Origin: Methanothermus fervidus DSM 2088
GTDB lineage: Archaea > Methanobacteriota > Methanobacteria > DSM-2088 > Methanothermaceae
Direction of reading: 5' to 3'
DNA: 64,000 nucleotides
Assembly: GCA_000166095.1 (NCBI GenBank)
Contig: CP002278.1
Span: 342,001 to 406,000, forward strand
Part shown: one piece after another, positions 8,459 through 18,275 of the stretch
Numbering within the stretch: the stretch's first letter is position 1
Layout: each line of letters starts with the position of its first letter
Notes under the pieces: generated by a model
Seen by the model: only the letters and a program-made list of their open reading frames with translations
The model's database searches: none
Told to the model about the DNA's origin: nothing
Program-made: the position numbers and the translations under genes

Positions 8459-9340
8459 TTACCAACCTCTTTCTTGCATACGATCTGATTCAGGTATCTC
8501 ACTTATTTCTATACCAGGCATTGCTTCACCAAGTCCTCTTGATACTTCTAATAACACTTCAGGATTATCATAATTTGCAACAGCTTCCACTATAGCTTTT
8601 GCATATGCTTCTGGATTTTTAGATTTAAATATTCCAGATCCAACAAACACGCCATCTGCTCCTAATTGCATCATTAATGCAGCATCAGCTGGTGTAGCAA
8701 TACCTCCAGCAGCAAAATTTACAACTGGTAATCTACCTAACTCAGCCGTCTCTTTTACTAACTCAAATGGGGCTTCAATTTTCCTACTGTATTCCCATAA
8801 CTCTTCTTCATCTTTATTCATTATTTCTCTAATTTGTCCCATAATTATTCTCATATGTCTTACAGCTTCTACAACATTTCCTGTGCCTGCTTCACCTTTA
8901 GTTCTTATCATTGCAGCTCCTTCAGCTATACGTCTCAATGCTTCCCCAAGGTTTCTTGCACCACAAACAAAAGGTACTTTAAATTTTCTTTTATCTATAT
9001 GGAATCTTTCATCAGCCGGTGTTAAAACTTCACTCTCATCGATCATGTCAACCCCTAATGCTTCCAGTATTTGTGCTTCAACAAAATGTCCAATTCTTAC
9101 TTTTGCCATCACAGGAATTGAAACAGCATCCATTATTTCTTCAATTTTATTTGGATCTGCCATTCTTGCTACTCCTTTGCTAGCCCTTATGTCTGCAGGT
9201 ACTTTTTCAAGTGCCATAACTGCAACTGCTCCGGCATCTTCGGCTATCATTGCTTGTTCTGCATTTACAACGTCCATTATCACTCCGCCTTTGACCATTT
9301 TTGCGAATCCTCTTTTGAGTCTCTCAGTTCCATATTTCAT
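8459..9340 (-). CDS. pdxS: pyridoxal 5'-phosphate synthase, lyase subunit PdxS
   Basis: PdxS makes PLP from ribose 5-phosphate, glyceraldehyde 3-phosphate and ammonia delivered by PdxT. The 293 residues match the family throughout: [51 protein letters not shown] with the catalytic lysine, [24 protein letters not shown] and [15 protein letters not shown]. The start ATG lies behind GGAGG. It is the first gene of the minus-strand run that continues through cfbD and hisH. No pdxT is seen in the window. Confidence 0.97.
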   Translation of the reverse strand: MKYGTERLKRGFAKMVKGGVIMDVVNAEQAMIAEDAGAVAVMALEKVPADIRASKGVARMADPNKIEEIMDAVSIPVMAKVRIGHFVEAQILEALGVDMIDESEVLTPADERFHIDKRKFKVPFVCGARNLGEALRRIAEGAAMIRTKGEAGTGNVVEAVRHMRIIMGQIREIMNKDEEELWEYSRKIEAPFELVKETAELGRLPVVNFAAGGIATPADAALMMQLGADGVFVGSGIFKSKNPEAYAKAIVEAVANYDNPEVLLEVSRGLGEAMPGIEISEIPESDRMQERGW

Positions 9341-9402
9341 TTATTTACCTCCATCTTTGTTAAAAAGGGCCTAACTACAATAAAAATTTTATTTAATGGT
9401 TT

Positions 9403-9412
9403 TTATATATAA
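9403..9412 (-). promoter_or_regulatory. candidate TATA box for pdxS
   Basis: The palindromic TTATATATAA lies about 65 bases before the pdxS ATG. A start near 9380 would give a leader of about 40 bases that includes the GGAGG ribosome binding site. Because it is palindromic the box could work in either direction, but the plus-strand gene has its own box at 9455. Confidence 0.45.
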
Positions 9413-9454
9413 TTTTCACACCAAAACATGTTTCTCATTTTGCATGCATGAAAG

Positions 9455-9463
9455 TTTATATAA
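9455..9463 (+). promoter_or_regulatory. candidate TATA box for the DUF515-type gene
   Basis: TTTATATAA is a good archaeal box A. The predicted start near 9485 falls inside the inverted repeat at 9480-9497 and leaves a leader of about 40 bases to the ATG at 9525. Confidence 0.45.
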
Positions 9464-9479
9464 TGAATTTTCTGATACA

Positions 9480-9497
9480 TAATTTGATAGCAAATTA
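9480..9497. promoter_or_regulatory. 7-4-7 perfect inverted repeat at a predicted start site
   Basis: TAATTTG, ATAG, CAAATTA form perfect 7-base arms around a 4-base spacer. The repeat covers the transcription start expected from the box A at 9455-9463, a position where archaeal repressors commonly bind. It could also form a weak RNA hairpin at the 5' end of the mRNA. In DNA this AT-rich some such repeats arise by chance. Confidence 0.35.
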
Positions 9498-9524
9498 TTA
9501 AATTCATCTTCAATAGTGGTCTAA

Positions 9525-10802
9525 ATGTTTGGAAAAAATGATAAAAAGAAAAAAGTTCCTGAACTCAAAAAAAGTGAAAAAAAGGAGGACAGCATTGTAA
9601 AGAGAATAAGAGGATTATTAAAACAAAGATCAAGTGAAGGAGCTGAAAAAAAGCCAAAAAGAACAATGCCCAAGCCAAAACCAAATAAAAAAGTAGATTT
9701 GAGGCCTAAACCATTACCGCCAAGAAGACCACCAACAGGCATTCCTGAGGCAGATAAGAGGACATTAATTGGGGCTGCTGTAATAGCATGTATTATCATC
9801 TTTATTGCTGTATTAGGTTATTGGTTCTTATATTACCAACCATATCAGGAAGCATTGGAAAGTGCAAAAGCTCAAAAAATAGCTGAAGTTAATGCATATT
9901 ATAAGGGACCATTAGCCACAGATCCTAGAAAACAGGCACTTCTTGCACAAATAGAAAGTGCTACTACACCTGAAGAAGTCCTGGCAATTGATGTACTTGG
10001 ACCTGCTACCCAATCTTGGAGAACTTATCAACTTCAACAGATACAGGCAAAAAAAGATATGTTCAATAGAGTAATGATCGTGTATAGTGCAGGGAATCAG
10101 AGTACAACATTGCAAACAATACAAGGTGGAGAAGTTATTATGAGAGTCCCCGATGCGCAAAGATTTGTAAGTCAGGCAGATGCATCAGTATTATCAAATA
10201 TAGAGATACAAACACCAGATACAGTTGCTATACCAATACTTATAAATCGTTTGCAAGCTGCTGGTGGACTTATAGGCGTTGGAAGCAGTGTTGATATATA
10301 TCTAACAAATGTTACAAATATTAGCATGCCTGGAGGTAATGTATCTGCACCAACTAACAAAACAGCTGGAGCAGAATATTCAAGTGATCTTCCTTTAGTT
10401 AGTGGAGCAACAGTTTTAGCTATATTGAGATCAGGAGAAAGTGGAAAATACGATGTAAATCTAACTAGTAGTAAATTTTTATCTTCTCCAGGTTCTTCTG
10501 TTGGTGTTTCAACTTCAAGAGGTGCAAGTGGTGATATTGAAAAGGCATTGCAAGCACTTTCAGCTGGAGGATTAAGTGAAAGTGATGTCTCACAAATATT
10601 ACAACATTATGGAATTAGACTTTCTGAATATGAAAGAGTTTCAAACATAGGTGAATTTAATGCTACTTATTTATTGATTATAGAAGTTCCAAGAAAACAT
10701 GCGCCTGTTATTATGATGAACATGGACAAAATTATGCTAGTGGTGCCAACACAAAAAGCTCCTGAATGGATGGCAGCTGAACTAAAAAAAGTATATAGTT
10801 AA
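9525..10802 (+). CDS. DUF515-type membrane protein, likely pilus-associated
   Basis: 425 residues. A Lys/Pro-rich cytoplasmic region of about 85 residues (many KK and PKP repeats) precedes one transmembrane helix (AAVIACIIIFIAVLGYWFLYY, about residues 84-104). A 320-residue outer domain follows, with DATTPEEVLAIDVLGP-like segments and a Gly/Ser-rich middle. The layout matches the methanogen DUF515 family as I recall it. Two class III pilins lie immediately downstream on the other strand, and this context suggests a role in pilus assembly or anchoring. No catalytic motif is visible. Confidence 0.65.
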   Translation: MFGKNDKKKKVPELKKSEKKEDSIVKRIRGLLKQRSSEGAEKKPKRTMPKPKPNKKVDLRPKPLPPRRPPTGIPEADKRTLIGAAVIACIIIFIAVLGYWFLYYQPYQEALESAKAQKIAEVNAYYKGPLATDPRKQALLAQIESATTPEEVLAIDVLGPATQSWRTYQLQQIQAKKDMFNRVMIVYSAGNQSTTLQTIQGGEVIMRVPDAQRFVSQADASVLSNIEIQTPDTVAIPILINRLQAAGGLIGVGSSVDIYLTNVTNISMPGGNVSAPTNKTAGAEYSSDLPLVSGATVLAILRSGESGKYDVNLTSSKFLSSPGSSVGVSTSRGASGDIEKALQALSAGGLSESDVSQILQHYGIRLSEYERVSNIGEFNATYLLIIEVPRKHAPVIMMNMDKIMLVVPTQKAPEWMAAELKKVYS

Positions 10803-10805
10803 ATG

Positions 10806-11000
10806 TTATGGTTGTATCCACTTTAAGGGTCTATTACGCACCTCATTAATATCTTTTTCAGCATTTAATCCAGTTTTTATTGTATTTGTATATGAAACAT
10901 AAACATATAAAAAAACAAGCACTACTCCAAGAGCTCCGCCAATCAATAGCATATATTCAGCTGCACCCTGACCTTTTTCATCTTTAAGGAATTTAAGCAT
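10806..11000 (-). CDS. class III signal-peptide pilin
   Basis: From the ATG at 11000 the protein has 64 residues, starting MLKFLKDEKGQGAAEYMLLIGGALG. The QGAAEYMLL core after a short charged leader is the archaeal class III (EppA-type) signal, with cleavage expected just before the Q. The mature pilin is one hydrophobic helix plus about 30 residues. A TTG at 11015 would extend the leader by five residues but the ATG is more natural. The first 22 residues are almost identical to those of the neighbouring pilin, so the two arose by duplication. Confidence 0.85.
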   Translation of the reverse strand: MLKFLKDEKGQGAAEYMLLIGGALGVVLVFLYVYVSYTNTIKTGLNAEKDINEVRNRPLKWIQP

Positions 11001-11060
11001 TAAATCCACTTCCAAAAATTAAAAAAGGAAAAAACAAAATAACTGTATATAGTCATGATT

Positions 11061-11258
11061 TTATGGTAGACCTGCCCAGTTTGTGGTTTTACTACGTACA
11101 TTACTTACGTCTGCATTACCTTGTAATACTCCTTTAGCACTGTTCATGTATGTGGTATATATGAATAGAGCAATAAGCACTATTGCAAGAGCTCCGCCAA
11201 TCAATAGCATATATTCAGCTGCACCTTGACCTTTTTCATCTTTAAGGAATTTAAACAT
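11061..11258 (-). CDS. class III signal-peptide pilin
   Basis: 65 residues: a leader MFKFLKDEKG, the QGAAEYMLLIGGALA signal core, a hydrophobic helix and a short tail (NVRSKTTNWAGLP). A strong GGAGGTGG ribosome binding site precedes the ATG, stronger than that of the sister pilin downstream. This suggests it is the major subunit. Both genes lie head to tail and face the DUF515-type gene. The processing peptidase EppA is not in the window. Confidence 0.88.
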   Translation of the reverse strand: MFKFLKDEKGQGAAEYMLLIGGALAIVLIALFIYTTYMNSAKGVLQGNADVSNVRSKTTNWAGLP

Positions 11259-11377
11259 TAAATTCCACCTCCAAAAAATTATTTACTAATAACAATTTTG
11301 TATAAATTCTATTTATAAATTTTTTGTTTTTAAGACCTCAAACAAATTAATGGATTTTTTATTGGTGAGGTATAACA

Positions 11378-12943
11378 ATGAAAATACTCATAGTCACAGG
11401 TAAGTTAGCTAGTGATGTCGTTAAATCAAATGTAAAAAATTCAAAACATGAGGTAGATGTTTATACTGTGAATACACCAATTGCAGCATTTTTAACTCCA
11501 GAGAGGATAGCAAAAGAAATAGAAGGTTTAAATTATGACATGGTAATAATTCCGGGATTAGTTAAAGGAAATGCAAAAAAAATAACTGAAAAAACAAATA
11601 TTCCTGCATACAAAGGACCAACAGATGCTGCTGATTTAGGAATTTTATTAGATATAATTAATAAAGTAAAGCTTTCACCAAAAAAGCCTGCAAACAAGTT
11701 AATTGAAGAAGAACAGAAAAAAAGAGCATTGAATTTTATAAAAAAATTTGAAAAAAATGAAAAAATACGAAAGGAATTATTAAAAAAAGATGAAAACATT
11801 TTAGTTGGTAATCTTCCAGTAGGTAGAGATTTTCCAATGAGAGTTTTAGCAGAAATTGCAAATGCACCTTCATTAACAAAAAACGAATTAAAAAGAAAAG
11901 TAGATTATTTTATAAAAAATGGAGCTGACATGATAGATATAGGGATGATTGCTGGTAAAGATTACTCTGATAAGATACCAACACTTATTGAAATTGTAAG
12001 AAAAAGAGCTAGAAAAGTTCCTATTAGCATAGATACATTAAATGTAAATGAAATTGAAACAGCGATAAAATGTGGTATAGATTTAGTACTAAGTCTTGAT
12101 CATGGGAACTACAAAGATGTATTACCTCTTTTAGAGGATAATAACATACCTGCAGTGATATTACCTACAAACTACACTGAAGGATGGGTGCCTGAGAAGC
12201 CAGAAGAAAGAGTAAAATCCTTAGAAAATTTGAAAAAGAAATGTAAAGATATAGATATCATTGCAGATCCAATACTTGATCCTATAAATAGTAAGAGCAT
12301 TGTTGATTCTATATTAGCATGTAAATTATATGCTGATAGAAATCCAGATCCTTTATTCTTTGGTGTTGGCAATGTAACAGAACTTCTAGATGCTGATTCT
12401 GTTGGCGTAAATGCACTTCTTGCTGGTATTGGCATGGAACTAGGAGCGAGTATTCTATTTACACCAGAAGAAAGCGAAAAAACAAGAGGAAGTGTATATG
12501 AGCTTGCTCTATCATCAATAATAATGTTTTTAGCAAAGAAGAGAAAGTCAATTCCTAAAGATTTAGGTGTCAATCTTTTAATTTTTAAAGATAAGCGAAG
12601 GTATGAGATGATAGATGAAAATGTAGATGTACCAGTAATAAAAGCAAAAGGAATGAAAAAATTCATCCCAGACAAAGCAGGAAGCTTTAAAATATCTGTT
12701 AAAGATGATCATATTGAAGTTATTCATTATAAATCTGGAAAACCCACAGTCAAATTTGTTGGAAAAAATTCAAAGAAAATATATGAAGAAATAATCAAAA
12801 GAGGATTAGTAAGTAGACTTGAACATGCAGCATATCTCGGTTCAGAATTACAAAAAGCAGAGATAGCCCTAATTACAGGAAAGAGTTATGTACAGGACAA
12901 AGATTTATTCAAAAAACCTCTGGATTTGAGGGAAAAAAGATGA
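11378..12943 (+). CDS. dihydropteroate synthase-like protein
   Basis: 521 residues. An N-terminal domain of about 150 residues ([25 protein letters not shown]) precedes a TIM-barrel region related to dihydropteroate synthase: [54 protein letters not shown]-terminal domain of about 120 residues follows. Archaea keep such long DHPS-related proteins, and in methanogens they are candidates for a step in tetrahydromethanopterin synthesis. The classical pterin substrate loop is not clear, so the reaction is inferred. The stop codon overlaps the start of the next gene (ATGA). A GGTGAGG site precedes the ATG. Confidence 0.8.
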   Translation: MKILIVTGKLASDVVKSNVKNSKHEVDVYTVNTPIAAFLTPERIAKEIEGLNYDMVIIPGLVKGNAKKITEKTNIPAYKGPTDAADLGILLDIINKVKLSPKKPANKLIEEEQKKRALNFIKKFEKNEKIRKELLKKDENILVGNLPVGRDFPMRVLAEIANAPSLTKNELKRKVDYFIKNGADMIDIGMIAGKDYSDKIPTLIEIVRKRARKVPISIDTLNVNEIETAIKCGIDLVLSLDHGNYKDVLPLLEDNNIPAVILPTNYTEGWVPEKPEERVKSLENLKKKCKDIDIIADPILDPINSKSIVDSILACKLYADRNPDPLFFGVGNVTELLDADSVGVNALLAGIGMELGASILFTPEESEKTRGSVYELALSSIIMFLAKKRKSIPKDLGVNLLIFKDKRRYEMIDENVDVPVIKAKGMKKFIPDKAGSFKISVKDDHIEVIHYKSGKPTVKFVGKNSKKIYEEIIKRGLVSRLEHAAYLGSELQKAEIALITGKSYVQDKDLFKKPLDLREKR

Positions 12944-13860
12944 GATGTATGAAGTGTGGATCCAAAGATGTAGTTTTTAAAAGGAGATATTCAAGCCAAA
13001 GATTATGTAAGGATTGTTTTATTGAATTTATACAAAAAAAAGTCCTCCGAAACATTAGATTAAATAAACTAATAGAGAAAGGTGATAGAGTTTTAGCAGG
13101 GGTTTCGGGTGGTAAAGATAGTGTAGCAATGCTAGATATTCTTAATATTTTGCATGAGAGAGGAATAATTGAATTAGAAGTTTTAACTGTAGATGAAGGC
13201 ATTAAAAATTATAGAGAAAAAACATTGGAAATTGCAAAATATCATACTAAAAGACTTGGAATTCCACATCACATAGTTAAATTTAAAGATTGTTTTGGAA
13301 TTACATTAGATGAGATAGTATCAAGTAATGTAGAGAGAGGTCCTTGCACATATTGTGGAGTATTCAGGCGTTGGATATTCAACAAAATTGGGAAAAAATT
13401 AGAAGCTGATAAAATAGCCATTGCTCACAATCTTGACGATGAAACAGAGGCAATCTTAATGAATTATCTTGAAGGGAATATAAAAAATTTAATAAGATTG
13501 GGCCCTATAAGTGAGAGTAAAGATTTTTTAACAAAAATAAAACCACTTAGAGAAATACCAGAAAATGAAATAATACTCTACACAAAATTTAAAGGATTGA
13601 AAACATATCTAAAACCTTGCCCTTATGTGAGATATGCATTTAGGAGAGAAATATATAGGTTTATAAAGAGAATTTCCGCAAAACACCCAACAATCAGATA
13701 TTCAATACTTAGAGGCTTTGAAAAAATAAAACCTATATTAAAAGAAAAATTTCAGGAAAAATATACATTTGATACATGTAAAATTTGTGGAGAGCCAGCA
13801 TCAGGAAAAATATGTCAGGCATGCAAATTATGTAAAGAGTTAGGAATAAGCATGAGTTAA
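12940..13860 (+). CDS. TtuA/NcsA-type tRNA 2-thiolation enzyme
   Basis: 306 residues. An N-terminal zinc ribbon (CMKCGS and LCKDCF) leads into an ATP pyrophosphatase domain with [13 protein letters not shown] near residue 53. The catalytic cysteines that hold the [4Fe-4S] cluster appear as [11 protein letters not shown] and [13 protein letters not shown] second zinc ribbon closes the protein (CKICGEP, CQACKLC). The family thiolates U34 or U54 of tRNA; thiolation of T54 is associated with growth at high temperature. Which uridine is used here cannot be read from the sequence. Translation is coupled to the DHPS-like gene. Confidence 0.88.
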   Translation: MRCMKCGSKDVVFKRRYSSQRLCKDCFIEFIQKKVLRNIRLNKLIEKGDRVLAGVSGGKDSVAMLDILNILHERGIIELEVLTVDEGIKNYREKTLEIAKYHTKRLGIPHHIVKFKDCFGITLDEIVSSNVERGPCTYCGVFRRWIFNKIGKKLEADKIAIAHNLDDETEAILMNYLEGNIKNLIRLGPISESKDFLTKIKPLREIPENEIILYTKFKGLKTYLKPCPYVRYAFRREIYRFIKRISAKHPTIRYSILRGFEKIKPILKEKFQEKYTFDTCKICGEPASGKICQACKLCKELGISMS

Positions 13861-13866
13861 AATTTT

Positions 13867-15138
13867 TTAAGGTTTTTCCACAATTTTACATCCTAACTCC
13901 TTCATAACCTTTACAAAATCTGGAAATGAAATTTTATATGCCTCAGCATTTTTAATTTTAATACCTTTTTTTAAACCCAGGAGTGTTAAAGCCATCACTA
14001 AACGATGATCATTGTGTGAATCCACAATGCCACCTTTAATGTTTCCACCATTAATTATTAAGCCATCATCTAACTCCTTAACTTTTATTCCTAACTTAGA
14101 CAATTCTTTTGCACACATAGCTATCCTATCAGTCTCTTTAAATCTTGCATGTCTGATTCCATATATTTTTGTTCTGCCTTTTGCTGCAGCCCCTAAAACT
14201 GCAACAGTTGGAAGAAGATCTGGAGAATTTTTTAAATTGACATCTATCCCATGAAGTTCTCCATCACTACAAACTATAATTTCATTTTTCTTAATTTTAA
14301 TATCTACTCCCATTTCACTGATTATATCTAAAATTAATTTATCTGCTTGTTTTGAATCTTTAAATAAATTTTTTATACTTACTTTACCTCCTGCTATTGC
14401 AGTTGCACCTACAATATATGATGCTGAAGAAAAATCTCCTTCTATTGAATATTTACAAGATTTATAACCGTTAGGCTCCACATAATAAGTATTTTTTTCT
14501 CTTTCTATTTTAGCGTCAAACTTCTTCATAACTTCAACAGTCATGTCAACATATGGTTTTGATATTAATTCTCCAATAATTTTCAGTTTAAGAGGTTTAG
14601 ATCCATATGGTCCTATAATTAAAAGTGCGGAGATGAATTGTGAACTTATATTTCCCGGTATTTCTGTATATCCACCTTCATACCCTCCTTTAACTATTAT
14701 TGGTGCCCTACCATTATTTCTTGATGAAAAAGCAACTACACCTAAATCCCTAAGTGAATTAAGTAAAGGTTGCATAGGTCTAGATCTTATAGATTTATCC
14801 CCTGTAAGAATTGTATAATACTTTGCTAAACCTGCAACAGCTGTCATGATTCTCAAAGTAGTCCCAGAATTTCCAACATCTATAACATTCTCAGGAGTGA
14901 TAACTTTACCATTAACACCTTTTACAATCCATGCATTTCTTTTTATATCTATTTTCGCTCCAAATGCCTCACATGCTTCAACAGAGGAACATGTATCTTT
15001 TGCAACTAATGGATTTTTAAGGTGAGATATGTTGTCAGCCAAAGAAGCTATTATTACTGCACGATGTGTATAACTTTTAGATGGAGGTGCTTTCACATTG
15101 CCTTCAATTCCCTCTGTTTTTTTAACTATTAAATCCAT
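13867..15138 (-). CDS. aroA: 3-phosphoshikimate 1-carboxyvinyltransferase (EPSP synthase)
   Basis: AroA transfers the enolpyruvyl group of PEP to shikimate 3-phosphate in the chorismate pathway. The 423 residues include the family motifs APPSKSYTHRAVIIASLA, VGNSGTTLRIMTAVA, SIRSRPMQPLLNSLRDLG, the GNISSQFISALL segment, and RHARFKETDRIAMCAKELSKLG with the HDHRL-like SHNDHRLVMALTLLG. Length and motif order are normal. It starts four bases after the valS stop and is probably co-transcribed with it. It converges with the TtuA-type gene six bases away. Confidence 0.96.
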   Translation of the reverse strand: MDLIVKKTEGIEGNVKAPPSKSYTHRAVIIASLADNISHLKNPLVAKDTCSSVEACEAFGAKIDIKRNAWIVKGVNGKVITPENVIDVGNSGTTLRIMTAVAGLAKYYTILTGDKSIRSRPMQPLLNSLRDLGVVAFSSRNNGRAPIIVKGGYEGGYTEIPGNISSQFISALLIIGPYGSKPLKLKIIGELISKPYVDMTVEVMKKFDAKIEREKNTYYVEPNGYKSCKYSIEGDFSSASYIVGATAIAGGKVSIKNLFKDSKQADKLILDIISEMGVDIKIKKNEIIVCSDGELHGIDVNLKNSPDLLPTVAVLGAAAKGRTKIYGIRHARFKETDRIAMCAKELSKLGIKVKELDDGLIINGGNIKGGIVDSHNDHRLVMALTLLGLKKGIKIKNAEAYKISFPDFVKVMKELGCKIVEKP

Positions 15139-15142
15139 AAAA

Positions 15143-17773
15143 TCATCCTACAGCAATCTCTAAAACAACGTCTACATTTTCAGGTTTTACTATTTCAACT
15201 TTTTCACCAGTCTCTCCTATAATTTCTTTTTCTACCCTTATATCATCCTTTGTTATAGTTTTACCATCAATTTCAATTCCTTCTTTCAATTTTTCAATTA
15301 ATATTTCTGGATCTTCAGAATTTAGGTATTTAATCACTTTTGAAGTTTTATCTCTAAATTTAGGCCCTATTCTGTCCATTAATGGCTCTATTCTAATTAT
15401 TTTTTCTTTGACACTGGGCTTACCTGCCTTTATTTCTAAATCTTGAATTCTTATCGTACCCTTAATATCATCAAAAAATGGTTTTATTTTTTCAACGGTT
15501 TCTTCATCACCGTAAATTTTCACTTGCTTAATTTCTGCATTTAGAGGTATTCCCTTGTCTGATTTAAATCTACGTAACTCCCTAATTATTTCTACTGCAG
15601 TATCTCCACACTCCTCAATTTCTGGATCTATTAATTCATAATTAGTTGTAGGCCATGAAGTTAAATGTATACTTTTATCATCAAAATGTTGATACACTTC
15701 CTCTACAAAATGTGGCACAAATGGTGCAAGCAATTTTAAACAAGTTTTAAGGACTTTTTCCAGAGTTCTTTTAGCACCTTCTCTCATTTCTTTATTTTCG
15801 TCAGAATAAAGTCTATATTTCACAGCCTCTATATATTCATCACAGAAAACATGCCAAACAAACTGTTGAATATTTGTTATAGCATCTGCAAAATTATATT
15901 GATTTATGGATTTTGTAACATTCTCAACAAGACGATTTAATTTTGATAATATCCATCTGTCCATATAATTTAATTTAGCTTCAACTTCATTCTCTTCTTC
16001 CTTAAATATATGAATACTCATAAATCTAAATGCATTCCAAAACTTCCTTAAAAATTTATATCCATATTTCACATCTTTCCATGCAAAAGGCACATCTGAA
16101 CCTGGGACACTATTTGCTGCCCATAGTCTTAAAGCATCTGCACCATATTTTTCTAATACTTCCTCAGGTTCTATAACATTTCCTCGTGATTTACTCATTT
16201 TATGTCCATCTTCGCCAAAAACCATTCCATTTATCACAATTTCATCAAAAGGTTTTTCACCTGTTAATGCCTTACACCTTAATATTGTGTAGAATGCCCA
16301 CGTACGTATTATGTCGTGTCCTTGTGGCCTTAAATTTGCTGGAAATAATTTTCTATAATTTTTTTGGGGCCATCCAGCTACAACAAGTGGTGAGATAGAA
16401 CTATCCATCCAGGTATCCAATACATCTCTTTCTGGTATAAATTCATTGCAACCACATTCACATGTAAAATTAGGTTTTTCTTTTGTTGGATCTACAGGTA
16501 ACATGTCTTCTGTTGCAACATGTGGTTTTCCACATTCTTTACAATACCAGACAGGTATTGGAGTACCAAAAATTCTTTGTCTAGATATACACCAATCCCA
16601 TTCCATGGCATCTATCCAATTTAAAAGCCGAGTTTTCATATGTTCAGGATGCCATTTTATTTCATTTATAGTTTTTTTGACATCTTTTTTTAATTTATTT
16701 ACATCTATAAACCACTGTTTTTTAACAAGGATTTCCACTGGTGTTTTACATCTCCAACATCTTCCCACATTTTGCTTTATTCTTTCTTTTTTGATTAAAA
16801 ATCCTTTTTTATCCAAATCCTCTATAATTTTGTTTCTACACTCCTCTATAGACAAACCTTCATATTTCTTAGCTGCTTTAGTCATTCTACCTTTTTCATC
16901 TATAGCATTGATAATTTTTAGATTATGACGTTTAACCCATAAAACATCTGTTTTGTCACCGAAGGTACATACCATGACTGCTCCTGTACCAAACTTAGGA
17001 TCTACATCTTCATCAGCTAATATTTCAACTTCTTGATTGAAAATAGGAACTTTAACTTTTTTTCCAACCATGTCTGTATATCTTTCGTCATCTGGATGTA
17101 CTAAGACAGCAACACAAGCTGGTAACAATTCTGGACGTGTAGTTGCAATTACAATATCACTCTCTGATCCTTCAAACTTTATATAATTTAAATAAGTTTC
17201 TTTTTCTGAATATTCAACTTCTGCAAATGCTATAGCTGTTTCACATCTTGGACACCAATTCACAGGGTGAACACCACGATATATCAATCCTTCTTTATAC
17301 ATTTTTAAAAATGAGAGTTGAGTTTTCTTTATGTATTCAGGGTCCATAGTTATGTATTCTCTGTCCCAATCCTGACTAAATCCTAATGAAATCATTTGTC
17401 TTTTCATTCTTTTTATATTCTCAGTTGTAAGGTCAATACACATCTTCTTGAATTTTTCTCTAGGTACATCTCCTTTTTTGATGTTATGTATTTCCTCTAC
17501 CTTAACTTCTGTTGGAAGTCCATGACAATCCCATCCCTGAGGAAACAAAACATTGAACCCATTCATTCTTTTGAATCTGGCAATTATATCCATATATACC
17601 CAATTTAATACATGACCCATATGTATAGAACCTGTAGGATAAGGTGGAGGTGTATCTATAACATAAGAAGGTCTTTTATCAGTTTCAAATGCATATATTT
17701 TGTCTTTTTGCCACTTTTTTTGCCATTTGCTTTCATTTTTTGGATCATAATCTTTTGGGATTTCAACACGCAT
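15143..17773 (-). CDS. valS: valyl-tRNA synthetase
   Basis: The preferred ATG at 17773 lies behind GGAG and gives 876 residues starting [12 protein letters not shown]; an upstream start at 17857 would add 28 unsupported residues. Class I signatures are present: [15 protein letters not shown] (HIGH) near the start and [11 protein letters not shown] (KMSKS) in the middle. The editing domain carries [14 protein letters not shown] cysteine-rich insertion (CWRCKTP, CKECGKP, CECGC) should bind zinc. The C-terminal anticodon-binding domain is complete. aroA follows closely. Confidence 0.97.
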   Translation of the reverse strand: MRVEIPKDYDPKNESKWQKKWQKDKIYAFETDKRPSYVIDTPPPYPTGSIHMGHVLNWVYMDIIARFKRMNGFNVLFPQGWDCHGLPTEVKVEEIHNIKKGDVPREKFKKMCIDLTTENIKRMKRQMISLGFSQDWDREYITMDPEYIKKTQLSFLKMYKEGLIYRGVHPVNWCPRCETAIAFAEVEYSEKETYLNYIKFEGSESDIVIATTRPELLPACVAVLVHPDDERYTDMVGKKVKVPIFNQEVEILADEDVDPKFGTGAVMVCTFGDKTDVLWVKRHNLKIINAIDEKGRMTKAAKKYEGLSIEECRNKIIEDLDKKGFLIKKERIKQNVGRCWRCKTPVEILVKKQWFIDVNKLKKDVKKTINEIKWHPEHMKTRLLNWIDAMEWDWCISRQRIFGTPIPVWYCKECGKPHVATEDMLPVDPTKEKPNFTCECGCNEFIPERDVLDTWMDSSISPLVVAGWPQKNYRKLFPANLRPQGHDIIRTWAFYTILRCKALTGEKPFDEIVINGMVFGEDGHKMSKSRGNVIEPEEVLEKYGADALRLWAANSVPGSDVPFAWKDVKYGYKFLRKFWNAFRFMSIHIFKEEENEVEAKLNYMDRWILSKLNRLVENVTKSINQYNFADAITNIQQFVWHVFCDEYIEAVKYRLYSDENKEMREGAKRTLEKVLKTCLKLLAPFVPHFVEEVYQHFDDKSIHLTSWPTTNYELIDPEIEECGDTAVEIIRELRRFKSDKGIPLNAEIKQVKIYGDEETVEKIKPFFDDIKGTIRIQDLEIKAGKPSVKEKIIRIEPLMDRIGPKFRDKTSKVIKYLNSEDPEILIEKLKEGIEIDGKTITKDDIRVEKEIIGETGEKVEIVKPENVDVVLEIAVG

Positions 17774-17846
17774 GGTATCTCTCCATGGAAACCTTTTTAT
17801 GTTACTGTATTCTATTAACATAAACATAAAATATGGTGTGTGGAAA

Positions 17847-18203
17847 ATGGGCATCACATGGTTCTACATAGCAGTGTTTCTTGCAATTAGTGATGAAATA
17901 CATACTAAAATAATGTGGGATATACTTTTAGACTTTTATATATTGTTAGCAGGCATTATAAAAGAAATTGTTTCATCAAACATACAAGTGTGGCTTATTC
18001 ATGAAATTTTGGAAGCATTATTTCACTTCATAGTTTTATCATTGGTATTTTTTTCAGTAGAAATTGGTTTTTTGGCAGCTGTAGTGCACATGACTGTTGA
18101 TATATTCCATGAATTGAGTGGTAGAGAATACAGCTGGTTACATCATAGAGCTTTACACTTCACAGTGGAGTCATTATTCTTTATAATGGTAGGTATTAGA
18201 TAA
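17847..18203 (+). CDS. small histidine-rich membrane protein
   Basis: 118 residues from the ATG at 17847; a GTG at 17838 is an alternative. Two or three hydrophobic segments are visible ([41 protein letters not shown]). Histidines recur in a striking pattern: [25 protein letters not shown] and WLHHRALHF, most next to an acidic residue. That could mean metal binding inside a membrane, as in some metal-dependent hydrolases, but I recognise no family. It is divergent from valS, with only about 70 bases between them, and is followed by pheT on the same strand after 72 bases. Confidence 0.6.
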   Translation: MGITWFYIAVFLAISDEIHTKIMWDILLDFYILLAGIIKEIVSSNIQVWLIHEILEALFHFIVLSLVFFSVEIGFLAAVVHMTVDIFHELSGREYSWLHHRALHFTVESLFFIMVGIR

Positions 18204-18275
18204 TTTATTTTTATATTTAAATAAAAACTTAAGCATGGTCATTTGCTTAAAGTAATTTTCATGAGGTGAATAATC

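Noticed and set aside
8883-9374. 163-codon open frame on the plus strand
   Set aside because: It is antisense to pdxS, which is fully conserved; the frame is open only because of the codon pattern of pdxS.
12172-12675. 167-codon open frame on the minus strand
   Set aside because: Antisense to the DHPS-like gene, with Ser/Pro-rich low-complexity composition and no ribosome binding site.
16446-16928. 160-codon open frame on the plus strand
   Set aside because: Antisense to valS, including its zinc-binding insertion.
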